Shown here piece by piece: positions 28,801 to 38,629 of a stretch of 53,371 nt of DNA. Within the stretch, counting starts at the first letter, position 1; every line of letters starts with the position of its first letter. Both the position numbers and the translations under genes were made by a program. The stretch lies in assembly GCA_028697255.1 (NCBI GenBank), contig JAQVFM010000006.1, forward strand, positions 1-53,371, in the 5' to 3' direction. Below the pieces are notes generated by a model. That model searched no databases and was not told the DNA's origin. It saw only the letters and a program-made list of their open reading frames with translations. Origin of the DNA: Oscillospiraceae bacterium (GTDB taxonomy: Bacteria; Bacillota; Clostridia; Oscillospirales; Acutalibacteraceae).

Positions 28801-29982
28801 ATGGGAAGGCTGGTGTTAAACGATATGAAAAAACGAATAACTGTACTTGGGTCGACCGGCTCAATTGGTACGCAGGCTTTACAAGTTGCACAAAGGCTTG
28901 GGTGTCGCATTACGGTCTTGACTGCTCATTCAGATGTTAAAACTATCGAAAGTCAAATACGGCAGTTTAATCCCGCGCTTGCGGTTTTATATGATGAACA
29001 GGCCGCTCAAGATTTGAAAACGCGTGTACGAGATTTGCCTGTAAAGGTTTTGTCAGGGCTTGAGGGAATGTGCGAGGCGGCGGCTGCCGATACAGATTTG
29101 GTTTTGAACTCAATTGTAGGCTTTGCCGGGCTTAAACCAACGATGGCGGCTATACAGGCAGGTCACGATATCGCGCTTGCCAACAAAGAAACTCTTGTTG
29201 CAGGCGGTTCGGTTGTAATGCGCGAAGTTGCCCGATGCGGCGTGAGGTTGTTACCAATTGATAGCGAGCATTCTGCGATATTCCAGTGTTTGCAAGGAGC
29301 TCCGCCCGCCAGGGCTGTCAAGCGGTTGATATTGACGGCGTCGGGCGGCCCTTTTTTTGGAAAAAATTCGGTTGAGCTTGAAAACGTAACACCCGAAGAT
29401 GCTTTGCGTCACCCCAATTGGAGCATGGGCGCAAAAATTACCATTGATTCGGCTACAATGATGAACAAAGGGCTTGAGCTTATTGAGGCACGCTGGTTAT
29501 TTGATGTTGACCCTGAGAATATAGATATTATAATACACCGTGAAAGCGTAATTCATTCGCTTGTGGAATATGACGATAATTCCATGATTGCTCAGTTGGG
29601 AGTTCCTGATATGCAAATACCGATGCAGTATGCGATAACGTGGCCGGCACGCGTTCAATCGAACGCAAAAAGCCTTGATCTCGCAAAGATTAAAAATCTT
29701 AGCTTTTATCAGCCCGACTGTGAAACATTTATATGCATAGATGCCTGTCGGCGCGCGATCGAACGGGGTGGGCTTGCACCTGCGGCTGTCAATGCCGCAA
29801 ACGAAGTGGCAGTTGAACTGTTTCTTAACCGCAAAATTGGGTTTTTGGATATTGGCAGACTTGTGTGCAAAGCACTGGATTACAGACTGCCCGATGAGGC
29901 AGACAGCTTGGAGCAGATATTACAGACTGATAAAGCAGTACGCGAACAAACCATTGCCGCGGCTCGGGAAATCATGAGGTGA
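28801..29982 (+). CDS. dxr: 1-deoxy-D-xylulose-5-phosphate reductoisomerase (start may be 28825)
   Basis: ITVLGSTGSIGTQALQVA...LANKETLVAGG...LPIDSEHSAIFQCL...NWSMGAKITIDSATMMNKGLE. Confidence 0.97.
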   Translation: MGRLVLNDMKKRITVLGSTGSIGTQALQVAQRLGCRITVLTAHSDVKTIESQIRQFNPALAVLYDEQAAQDLKTRVRDLPVKVLSGLEGMCEAAAADTDLVLNSIVGFAGLKPTMAAIQAGHDIALANKETLVAGGSVVMREVARCGVRLLPIDSEHSAIFQCLQGAPPARAVKRLILTASGGPFFGKNSVELENVTPEDALRHPNWSMGAKITIDSATMMNKGLELIEARWLFDVDPENIDIIIHRESVIHSLVEYDDNSMIAQLGVPDMQIPMQYAITWPARVQSNAKSLDLAKIKNLSFYQPDCETFICIDACRRAIERGGLAPAAVNAANEVAVELFLNRKIGFLDIGRLVCKALDYRLPDEADSLEQILQTDKAVREQTIAAAREIMR

Positions 29983-31106
29983 TTACAATTATACAAGCAT
30001 TTTTTTTATCGACTGTCGGGCAGATTATTGCTGCCGTATTTCTTTTTGGCATAATAATTCTTGTGCATGAGATTGGACATTTCATTGCCGCAAGGCTAAT
30101 GGATGTAAAGGTAAATGAATTTGCTCTCGGCATGGGTCCTAAAATTATAAAATTTGGAAAAAAGGAAACCAAATATTCATTAAGAGCTTTTCCAATCGGC
30201 GGCTTTTGTGCAATGGAGGGTGAAGATACCGAAAGCAGTGATGCGCGCTCTTTAGGCAGCAAAAAGGTGTGGCAACGTATTTTTATTATCACTGCCGGTG
30301 TTATAATGAATCTGCTGCTTGGGTTTGTGCTGCTGCTGATAATATTTGCATTTTGCATGAAACCGGATAGTGACGGTCGCGTGTTGTTTTCGAGCACGAC
30401 AATTGCAAAGCTTTCTGAATCGGCGTCGTCATTCAAGACGGGATTGCGTCCTGGGGACAAGATTGTGGCAATCAACGGCAAGGGTGTTGTAACCGATCAG
30501 GATATTGCCGTTCTTATGCAAAGTGATGAAGATGGTAAAATGGATATGACTGTTCGCCGTAAGGTGGACGGCAAGCGAAAAAAGGTTGAGCTTTCGGGCG
30601 TAACCTTTGAGCTGAAGAAAGATGAGCAAAGCGGACGCCGATATTTGGTTTATGACTTTACTGTTGTGGGCATTAAACGAACCGTGCTTTCAACTATTTC
30701 ACAGGCAGCAAAGACAGAATATTCGGTTGCCACGATGATTTGGCGTAGCCTTGGAGATATAATAACGGGAAAATACGGACTTAACGAGCTGTCTGGACCG
30801 GTTGGCACGGTCGGTGCTATCGGGAATGTGGTCGAGGACGCCGCACAGAAAAAGGATTTACGCGAAGGCATGTATCCTTTGCTGATGATGGTTGTGCTTA
30901 TTACCGTAAATGTCGGTATTTTTAATTTGCTTCCGCTGCCCGCTCTTGACGGAGGCCGGTTGATGTTTTTGATTTATGAAGGCATTTTCCGCCGTCCCGT
31001 AAACCCGAAATACGAGGGAATTGTGCATGCGATAGGGCTTATACTGCTGCTTTTACTGATGGTTGTTGTTACCTTTAGCGATATATGGCGATTGGTCACC
31101 GGTTAA
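29979..31106 (+). CDS. rseP: RIP metalloprotease (site-2 protease family)
   Basis: ILVHEIGHFIAARLMDVKVNEFALGMGPKI; PDZ; NLLPLPALDGGRL. GTG start overlapping the dxr stop. Confidence 0.95.
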   Translation: MITIIQAFFLSTVGQIIAAVFLFGIIILVHEIGHFIAARLMDVKVNEFALGMGPKIIKFGKKETKYSLRAFPIGGFCAMEGEDTESSDARSLGSKKVWQRIFIITAGVIMNLLLGFVLLLIIFAFCMKPDSDGRVLFSSTTIAKLSESASSFKTGLRPGDKIVAINGKGVVTDQDIAVLMQSDEDGKMDMTVRRKVDGKRKKVELSGVTFELKKDEQSGRRYLVYDFTVVGIKRTVLSTISQAAKTEYSVATMIWRSLGDIITGKYGLNELSGPVGTVGAIGNVVEDAAQKKDLREGMYPLLMMVVLITVNVGIFNLLPLPALDGGRLMFLIYEGIFRRPVNPKYEGIVHAIGLILLLLLMVVVTFSDIWRLVTG

Positions 31107-31155
31107 AATGTAGGACGAGCTGTGTTCGCACAAATTCGCATATTACGCAATCGAC
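31107..31155 (+). repeat. Dispersed palindrome, copy D (degenerate)
   Basis: TGTAGGACGAGCTGTGTTCGCACAAATTCGCATATTACGCAATCGACA. Confidence 0.55.
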
Positions 31156-31169
31156 AGGGGGGCTTTAAT

Positions 31170-32222
31170 ATGATTTCGCGGCGCAATACCCGCATGGTAA
31201 AAGCGGGCAACCTTGAGATTGGCGGCACAAGCCCGATTTCAGTTCAATCAATGCTTAACACCCCGGCCCATGATATTGATGCCTGCGTCAATCAAGCAAA
31301 GCAACTCGAACAGGCGGGCTGTGAGCTGCTGCGCGCCGCAGTTCCCGATTTTGAGGCCGTGACCGTAATTTCTGCTTTGAAAGAAGCTGTATCAATCCCG
31401 ATTGCGGCTGATATTCATTTTGATTACAGAATAGCTATTGAATCGGCAGCGGCGGGGGCAGATAAAATACGCATCAATCCGGGCAATATCGGAAATTCTG
31501 ACGGTATTAAAGCGGTTGCAAATGAGTGCCGAAAACGCAAAATACCGATACGTATAGGTGTAAATTCCGGGTCGCTTGAACGCAATATCTTAATAAAATA
31601 CGGGCACCCCACACCTGAAGCAATGGTTGAAAGCGCAATGTATCATGTATCGCTGCTTAATAAATATGATTTTAACGATATTGTGCTGTCATTAAAATCC
31701 TCTGATGTTGCAACAACGGTACGTGCATATGAGCTTGCAGCAGACACCTGTGATTATCCTTTGCATCTCGGCGTTACCGAAGCGGGAACCGAAAGAATGG
31801 GTATTTTAAAATCGGCAGCCGGAATCGGGGCGCTGCTGCTGCGCGGCATCGGTGATACAATCCGCATATCGCTGACTGCAGATCCATTGCGTGAAATTGA
31901 AGCTGCGCATGATCTGTTGCATGCACTTGCCTTAAGGAGAAACCGGCCTGTTATGATATCCTGTCCAACGTGCGGGCGCACTGCAATCGAGCTTGTCGAA
32001 ATTGCATCAGAGGTTGAAAAGAGGCTTAAAAAGATAGACAAGCCGATAACAGTTGCGGTAATGGGATGCATAGTTAATGGTCCCGGCGAGGCACGCGAGG
32101 CGGATGTCGGTTTGGCGGGCGGCAAGGGGAAAGTTGCAATATTCAGAAAAGGTCGTGTTGTGAGAACCGTTGATCAAAGCCGTGCGGTGGACGAGCTTAT
32201 CAAAGAAATTGAAGCACTTTAA
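31170..32222 (+). CDS. ispG: 4-hydroxy-3-methylbut-2-en-1-yl diphosphate synthase (start trimmed)
   Basis: ISVQSMLNTPAHDIDACVNQAKQLEQAGCELLRAAVPD...ISCPTCGRTAIEL...VAVMGCIVNGPGEAREADVG. Confidence 0.97.
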   Translation: MISRRNTRMVKAGNLEIGGTSPISVQSMLNTPAHDIDACVNQAKQLEQAGCELLRAAVPDFEAVTVISALKEAVSIPIAADIHFDYRIAIESAAAGADKIRINPGNIGNSDGIKAVANECRKRKIPIRIGVNSGSLERNILIKYGHPTPEAMVESAMYHVSLLNKYDFNDIVLSLKSSDVATTVRAYELAADTCDYPLHLGVTEAGTERMGILKSAAGIGALLLRGIGDTIRISLTADPLREIEAAHDLLHALALRRNRPVMISCPTCGRTAIELVEIASEVEKRLKKIDKPITVAVMGCIVNGPGEAREADVGLAGGKGKVAIFRKGRVVRTVDQSRAVDELIKEIEAL

Positions 32223-32227
32223 TTTTT

Positions 32228-35200
32228 GTGGGAGAAGATATGAGTAAAAAAACCTTTGCGGACGTATTTGGTTCTTATCTGGACATTAATAAAATGCCAA
32301 AGTCTGTGGTGTCTGCGACAGTTGAATATATAAAAGTAAATAAAAAACGGACAGCACTGTGCGTCTGCTTGGCGTTTTCCGAGTTTGTCGATATAAGCGA
32401 TTTGCATATGATTGAAAAGGCTGCGTCAAAAACGCTTGAAACGTCAGTTGTAGTTGACCCGCGTTACCCTGAGCAGTCTTTGTGTGACGAATGTTATCCA
32501 ACCATTTTGGCACTGCTTGCTCGAAAAGTTGCAGCCGTCAAAGGTGTATTTGACGGATCAAAATGGTGTTTCGAAAACGATGCGGTTCGCATTACGCTTG
32601 CCCGCGGAGGACTAAACATAATACGGTCAACCAAAACTGACAAATATCTTGCTAATCTGATAAAAAAACTTTTTGGGCGCACAGTTAAAGTCGATTTTGA
32701 TGGTGTTACCGATGTGGATACCGAAAGCGAGGAGTACCGCCGATATATGCGTGAGACAGAACGCAAAACAGCTTTGCTTGCGCAAAAAGCCGCAAAAGCG
32801 GAAATACAAATGCAAACAAAGGCAACACCCCAAAAGCAAACTGTAATAAATAGCTTTAAAAAAGCTAACAAAGAGCTTCCAATATGCCCCGATACAATTA
32901 TGATGCTGTTTGGTTCAGACATACGAGATTTGCCATGCAAACTTAGCTCTCTTGAGCCGCACGGCGGCACATACACTATATGTGGCTATGTTTTTGACAG
33001 TGGAATTCGTGAGTCGCGCAACGGCGAAAAACTACGCTATACATTTAAAATAACTGACAAAACAAATTCGGTTGCAGTCTTGTTATGGGTTGATAAAAGG
33101 CGTGACAAGTCGAAAATCCAAGCACTTGACCAAATAAAAAACGGAAGCTGTATTCTGGTTTCGGGCAGTTATGATTACGATAAATTCGCAAATGACTACA
33201 TAATCAGACCGAAATCAATAGCTTTAGTGCAACCTAAATCTAAGAAGGACAATGCCGAAAATAAGCGCGTAGAGCTGCATATTCACACAAAAATGTCTGC
33301 AATGGACGCTGTTGGCGACACTGAAGCTTTGGTGTTGCGTGCAGCCGAATGGGGACACAAAGCAATAGCCATTACCGACCATGGCGTGGTGCAGGCTTTT
33401 CCGGATGCAATGAATGCCGCAGCCAAAGCCAAAAAACAGGGTAAAGATATTAAAATACTGTACGGCATGGAGGCGTATTACATTAACGACGATGCTGCAG
33501 TGCTTGACGGGGAAGCATCACAGCCGCTTGATGGCGATTTTATAGTGTTTGATATTGAAACAACAGGTATAAATGCTCAGAACGAGCGCATTACCGAAAT
33601 AGGTGCGTTGAAAATAAGTGGGGGAGAGATAAAGAAAAGTTTTAAGACTTTTGTCAACCCTCAAAAGCCGATACCTCCGAAAATCACCGAAATTACCGGC
33701 ATTACAAACGAAATGGTCAAAGATGCGCCGGACGAAAAGACTGCATTGAAAAGTTTTTTTGATTTTTGTGGGGACACTCGCGTACTGATAGCACATAATG
33801 CAGCATTTGATAGCTCCTTTATACGCATTGCAGCCAAGCGAAGCGGGCTAAAATTTGCGTTTGCTTCGCTGGATACTTTGCCTCTGTGCCGCGCATTATA
33901 CCCTGAGCTTAGCAACCACAGGCTGAATACGGTTGCCAAGCTTGCAGGATTTAATGATTTTAATCATCACCGTGCTCTTGACGATGCACGTGCGCTTGCC
34001 GCTGTCTTTTTTCGTATCGTAACCGACTTGCGTGAACAGATGAATATATCGAATATCAGCGAATTAAATAATAGTATATCAGGCGAGCATTTAAAAAAGG
34101 CACGCGCCAATCATATGATTTTGCTTGTAAAAAACAAAGAAGGCCTTAAAAACCTTTATAAACTCGTATCATGGTCACATTTACATAACTTTTACCGTAG
34201 ACCGCGCATAACAAAAAGTAAGCTAATGGAGCACCGACAAGGTCTTATTATTGGCAGTGCATGCGAGCAAGGCGAGCTTTTCAGAGCAATATTAAACGGC
34301 AAACCGTGGGGAGAGCTGTGCGAGATTGCTCAGTTTTATGATTTTCTTGAAATCCAGCCGCTTTTAAATAATGCGTTTATGCTAAAGGACGGGACTGCCA
34401 AAGATGAAGAACAGCTAAAGGAGTTCAATCGTACTATAGTGCGTCTTGGCGAAAAGCTGGGTATTCCTGTTTGCGCGACCTGTGATGTGCATTTTATAGA
34501 TCAGGATGACGAGATTTACCGCCGTATACTGATGGCGGGGCAGGGATTTGATGATGCCGACAACCAACCGCCGCTTTATTTTCGTACGACGGAAGAAATG
34601 CTTGCCGAGTTTGAATATTTAGGGCGTGAAAAAGCGTTTGAGGTTGTGGTCGAAAACACAAACAAAATCGCCGACCTCATTGAGAGCATCCGCCCGATAC
34701 CCGAAGGCATGTATACGCCGCACATTGAAGGCGCCGAGCAGCAGCTCCAGCAGATTACTTGGAGCCGGGCAAAGCAAGTTTATGGTGAGAATTTGCCTAA
34801 AGTGGTATCCGACAGGCTGGAACGCGAGCTTAGTTCCATAATAAAGCACGGGTTTGCAGTGCTTTACATAATTGCCCATAAGCTGGTAAAGGATTCCGAG
34901 GAACACGGCTATCTTGTTGGTTCGCGCGGATCGGTCGGATCATCATTTGTTGCCAATATGGCCGGTATTTCAGAGGTCAATCCGCTGCCGCCGCATTATG
35001 TATGCAAAAACTGTAAATATTCAGAATTCTTTACTAAAGGTGAGGTGGGTTCCGGTTTCGATTTGCCCGAAAAAGAGTGCCCCAACTGCCGCAAACCACT
35101 TTTTAGAGACGGACATGAAATACCGTTTGAAACTTTTTTGGGCTTTGACGGTGATAAAGCACCGGATATAGATTTAAACTTTGCGGGTGAATATCAGGCG

Positions 35201-36601
35201 TCTGCTCACAAATATACTGAATCACTTTTTGGCAGCGACCATGTATTCAAGGCCGGCACGATATCCACAATTGCCGACAAAACCGCATATGGCTACGTAA
35301 AGAAGTATATCGATGAACGCGGACTTGTGCATAGCAATGCCGAAATAGACAGGCTTGTAAAGGGATGCACAGGTGTTAAGCGAACAACCGGTCAGCATCC
35401 CGGCGGCATGGTTGTGGTGCCAAACGAGTATGAGGTTGAGGATTTTACACCGGTTCAGCGTCCGGCAGACGATACGAAATCTGATATTATTACGACACAC
35501 TTTGACTTCCATTCCATTCACGATACTATTCTTAAGCTGGACAACCTTGGCCACGATATTCCTACAATTTACAAATACCTTGAAGAGTACACGGGTATCA
35601 GTGTTATGGATGTTCCAATGACCGACCCGAAAGTCTATCAACTGTTTACATCACCTGAGCCGCTTGGCGTTAGCGAGCAGGATATCAACTGCAATACAGG
35701 CACGCTGTCAATTCCCGAGATGGGCACGCCTTTTGTGCGCCAGATGCTTATTGAGGCAAAACCGAAGAATTTTGCGGACTTGCTTCAGATTTCGGGATTG
35801 TCTCACGGTACTGACGTTTGGCTTGGCAATGCGCAACAGCTTATTAGCGACAATATCTGCACAATATCCGAAGTTATCGGAACGCGCGACAGCATCATGA
35901 CTTATTTAATTCATAAAGGCCTTGACAAGAAAATGGCATTTAATATTATGGAAATCGTGCGAAAAGGCAAAGCGACCAGGGAGCTTAACGAAGAGCACAT
36001 AAACGCGATGAAAGAGCATGGAGTGCCGTCGTGGTATATTGAATCGTGCATGAAAATTAAGTATATGTTCCCAAAAGCTCACGCAGCCGCCTACGTAATA
36101 GCGGCATTGCGCGTTGCATGGTATAAGGTGTATTACCCGGTCGAATATTATTCTGCATACTTTACGGTACGTAGTGATGACTTTGATGCTGAGCCGGTTG
36201 TAATGGGCAAGTCCGAAGTAGCGCGACGTATTGACGAAATTCGCTATAAAGGTAAGGAGGCATCTGCAAAAGAGCAGTCACAGGCCGAAACCTTGCATAT
36301 TGTATATGAAGCAATGGCACGCGGTATCGAATTTTTGTCGGTGGATTTATATAAATCCCATTCATATAAATTTTTAATCGAAGATGGAAAAATCCGCATG
36401 CCTTTCAGTGCTGTCAAAGGTCTTGGTGTATCGGCGGCGCAAGGTCTTGAAAAGGCAAGACAAAACGGCGGCGAATTTATATCATGTGACGACCTGCAAT
36501 CGCGCAGCGGCATTTCAAAATCGGTTGTAGAGTCTTTGCGTCAGCTTGGCGCTTTGGGTGACTTGCCCGAATCAAGCCAAATGACATTGTTCGGAATATA
36601 A
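32228..36601 (+). CDS. polC: DNA polymerase III PolC-type alpha subunit
   Basis: 1457 aa; PHP VELHIHTKMSAMDAVGD, exonuclease FIVFDIETTGINAQNERITEIGAL, HQHPGGMVV-like GQHPGGMVVVP, PDIDLNFAGEYQ. Confidence 0.97.
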   Translation: MGEDMSKKTFADVFGSYLDINKMPKSVVSATVEYIKVNKKRTALCVCLAFSEFVDISDLHMIEKAASKTLETSVVVDPRYPEQSLCDECYPTILALLARKVAAVKGVFDGSKWCFENDAVRITLARGGLNIIRSTKTDKYLANLIKKLFGRTVKVDFDGVTDVDTESEEYRRYMRETERKTALLAQKAAKAEIQMQTKATPQKQTVINSFKKANKELPICPDTIMMLFGSDIRDLPCKLSSLEPHGGTYTICGYVFDSGIRESRNGEKLRYTFKITDKTNSVAVLLWVDKRRDKSKIQALDQIKNGSCILVSGSYDYDKFANDYIIRPKSIALVQPKSKKDNAENKRVELHIHTKMSAMDAVGDTEALVLRAAEWGHKAIAITDHGVVQAFPDAMNAAAKAKKQGKDIKILYGMEAYYINDDAAVLDGEASQPLDGDFIVFDIETTGINAQNERITEIGALKISGGEIKKSFKTFVNPQKPIPPKITEITGITNEMVKDAPDEKTALKSFFDFCGDTRVLIAHNAAFDSSFIRIAAKRSGLKFAFASLDTLPLCRALYPELSNHRLNTVAKLAGFNDFNHHRALDDARALAAVFFRIVTDLREQMNISNISELNNSISGEHLKKARANHMILLVKNKEGLKNLYKLVSWSHLHNFYRRPRITKSKLMEHRQGLIIGSACEQGELFRAILNGKPWGELCEIAQFYDFLEIQPLLNNAFMLKDGTAKDEEQLKEFNRTIVRLGEKLGIPVCATCDVHFIDQDDEIYRRILMAGQGFDDADNQPPLYFRTTEEMLAEFEYLGREKAFEVVVENTNKIADLIESIRPIPEGMYTPHIEGAEQQLQQITWSRAKQVYGENLPKVVSDRLERELSSIIKHGFAVLYIIAHKLVKDSEEHGYLVGSRGSVGSSFVANMAGISEVNPLPPHYVCKNCKYSEFFTKGEVGSGFDLPEKECPNCRKPLFRDGHEIPFETFLGFDGDKAPDIDLNFAGEYQASAHKYTESLFGSDHVFKAGTISTIADKTAYGYVKKYIDERGLVHSNAEIDRLVKGCTGVKRTTGQHPGGMVVVPNEYEVEDFTPVQRPADDTKSDIITTHFDFHSIHDTILKLDNLGHDIPTIYKYLEEYTGISVMDVPMTDPKVYQLFTSPEPLGVSEQDINCNTGTLSIPEMGTPFVRQMLIEAKPKNFADLLQISGLSHGTDVWLGNAQQLISDNICTISEVIGTRDSIMTYLIHKGLDKKMAFNIMEIVRKGKATRELNEEHINAMKEHGVPSWYIESCMKIKYMFPKAHAAAYVIAALRVAWYKVYYPVEYYSAYFTVRSDDFDAEPVVMGKSEVARRIDEIRYKGKEASAKEQSQAETLHIVYEAMARGIEFLSVDLYKSHSYKFLIEDGKIRMPFSAVKGLGVSAAQGLEKARQNGGEFISCDDLQSRSGISKSVVESLRQLGALGDLPESSQMTLFGI

Positions 36602-36639
36602 GAATATAGTTCGGACATGGAAAAGATTGTATATCAGCA

Positions 36640-36668
36640 TTGACAAGAAAATGATATTGTGCTATCAT
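36640..36668 (+). promoter_or_regulatory. Predicted sigma-70-type promoter of the his operon
   Basis: TTGACA (36640-36645) - 17 bp - TATCAT (36663-36668). Confidence 0.7.
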
Positions 36669-36669
36669 G

Positions 36670-36681
36670 CTAACATGTTAG
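36670..36681. promoter_or_regulatory. Candidate operator at the his promoter
   Basis: Perfect 12-bp palindrome CTAACATGTTAG adjoining the -10 box, about at the transcription start. Confidence 0.5.
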
Positions 36682-36717
36682 TGCGATAAAGCACCGCTTA
36701 TTTCTCGTAAAATTCGC

Positions 36718-36780
36718 TCAACATATTGTTGTGGCGAACTGTGTTCGCCCAAAAACAGCGCATTTCGCAATTGGCTATGA
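36718..36780 (+). repeat. Dispersed palindrome, copy E
   Basis: CAACATATTGTTGTGGCGAACTGTGTTCGCCCAAAAACAGCGCATTTCGCAATTGGCTATGA. Confidence 0.75.
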
Positions 36781-36812
36781 GCTTTCCTATAAGGAAAGGA
36801 GGCACCTGATAT

Positions 36813-37997
36813 ATGAAAAAGTATGTTCGTGTCACTCCCGAGGGTACGCGGGATCTTTTGTTTGAGGAATGTATAGCCCGCCGCAGGGCTGAAAGCATAC
36901 TTTCTAATTTGTTTTTGAGCCGTGGGTTTTCCGAGGTGATGACGCCCGGCATTGAATTTTTTGATGTGTTTGACACTGTGCTGCCTGCACAAAGCATGTA
37001 TAAAATGACAGATGCACAAGGGCGTCTTTTAGTGATGCGACCGGATTCAACGCTGCCTATTGCAAGGCTGACGGCAACACGCTTAAAGGATGCGCCTTTG
37101 CCCATAAGGCTTTTTTATACGCAGGATGTATACCGGTTCAATCAGGCTCAAAGCGGGTATCTTGATCAGGAATTTCAGGCAGGCATCGAGCTTATCGGCG
37201 CGGCGAGCGAAATGGCCGACATTGAAGTGCTGTCGCTTGCCGCAAAAGCACTTGAGCTGTTTGATATAGGCGATTACAGGCTGGAAATTGGGCATGTCGG
37301 GTTCTTTATGTCGCTTATTGATGAGCTTGATGCAGATGATGATACAAGGGACAACATACGAACCTTTATTGAAAACAAAAATTATGCAGCGCTTGGAGGT
37401 GTACTGGATACACTGCCGGTCTGCAAGGCCGTTGATGCCGTGCGACAGTTGCCCCGTTTGTTTGGCGGGGATGAAGTACTTAAAGCCGCTGCTTCGCTTT
37501 GCGGCAATGAGCAAACACGCTGTGCACTTAAATTTCTTGACACATTGTATAAAAAGCTTTGTGAATTGGGGCTTTCACAAAAGGTTATGATTGATTTGGG
37601 GCTTGTGCATCAACACGAATACTATACCGGTGTCATTTTCCGTGGATATATCGAGGGCGGCGGGGATAGCGTTATTTCGGGCGGCCGTTACGATACACTG
37701 CTTTCAAGGTTTGGCTGTGATTTGCCGGCAACCGGGTTTGGAATTAATATGGATTTGCTTGCCCGCCGCATGCTTGCTTGCGGCTGCATTGAGTCGACAG
37801 CACCTGTGCAAGTGCTGGTTCACGCCAAACCCGGACATGAAGCCTATGCACTCAAAAAGGCAGACGAGATGGCAAGCAAGGGTGTTGTCTGCGAGGTTAG
37901 CGTTTTCAGTTCGATTAATGAAGCGCGTTTATACGCCAAAAACCGCCGTATTCCCAAGGTGTTGGAGGTTGGCGGGGATATAAGGAGTCAGCAATGA
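36813..37997 (+). CDS. hisZ: ATP phosphoribosyltransferase regulatory subunit
   Basis: HisRS-like: TPEGTRDLLFEECIARRRAESILSNLFLSRGFSEVMTPGIEF...GGRYDTLLSRFG; followed by hisG. Confidence 0.94.
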   Translation: MKKYVRVTPEGTRDLLFEECIARRRAESILSNLFLSRGFSEVMTPGIEFFDVFDTVLPAQSMYKMTDAQGRLLVMRPDSTLPIARLTATRLKDAPLPIRLFYTQDVYRFNQAQSGYLDQEFQAGIELIGAASEMADIEVLSLAAKALELFDIGDYRLEIGHVGFFMSLIDELDADDDTRDNIRTFIENKNYAALGGVLDTLPVCKAVDAVRQLPRLFGGDEVLKAAASLCGNEQTRCALKFLDTLYKKLCELGLSQKVMIDLGLVHQHEYYTGVIFRGYIEGGGDSVISGGRYDTLLSRFGCDLPATGFGINMDLLARRMLACGCIESTAPVQVLVHAKPGHEAYALKKADEMASKGVVCEVSVFSSINEARLYAKNRRIPKVLEVGGDIRSQQ

Positions 37998-38629
37998 AAC
38001 CGATGAGGATAGCCCTAACCAAAGGGCGGTTAGAAAAGGATGCGCTAAAACTGTTTGATAGCATGGGTATGGATACAAGCGCACTATACGATAAAGGCAG
38101 AAGGCTGATATTGCCGGTCGGTATGCCTGACGGAGGACAGTTTGAGGCTGTGCTTGCCAAGGCGGCCGATGTAATAACCTATGTCGAGCACGGTGTATGT
38201 GATTTAGGGATCGTTGGTAAGGACATTATTGCCGAGTACGGCGGAAGCTTTTATGAAGTGTTGGATTTAGGGTTTGGAAAATGCCGCTTTGCACTTGCCG
38301 CGCCGCGCGGCAGTGATTTTTTTAAAGGCTACAGCACAAAGATCGTTGCGTCAAAATATCCAAATGTCGCCAGGGGATATTTTGACCGTAAGGGCATGGA
38401 TGTCGGTATTATAAAAATTGAAGGTTCGGTTGAGCTTGCACCTCTTTTGGAGCTTTCCAATGCAATAATCGATATTGTTGAAACCGGCTCGACATTGCGG
38501 GAAAACGGTCTTGAGGTAATAGAGGATATAATGCCGGTATCTGCCCGTCTTATTGTGAACATTGCATGTATGAAGCTTCGCAAAAAGGAGATTGAAGCAT
38601 TTGTATCCAAAATGGAGGAATGTTTATGA
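37994..38629 (+). CDS. hisG: ATP phosphoribosyltransferase catalytic subunit (short form)
   Basis: MRIALTKGRLEKDALKLFDSMG...VCDLGIVGKDIIAEYGG...ATKYPN-like ASKYPNVARGYF. Confidence 0.96.
   Translation: MKPMRIALTKGRLEKDALKLFDSMGMDTSALYDKGRRLILPVGMPDGGQFEAVLAKAADVITYVEHGVCDLGIVGKDIIAEYGGSFYEVLDLGFGKCRFALAAPRGSDFFKGYSTKIVASKYPNVARGYFDRKGMDVGIIKIEGSVELAPLLELSNAIIDIVETGSTLRENGLEVIEDIMPVSARLIVNIACMKLRKKEIEAFVSKMEECL

Noticed and set aside
36682-36812. T-box or his leader attenuator upstream of hisZ
   Set aside because: No T-box sequence, no His-rich leader peptide; the region is mostly the dispersed repeat copy E.
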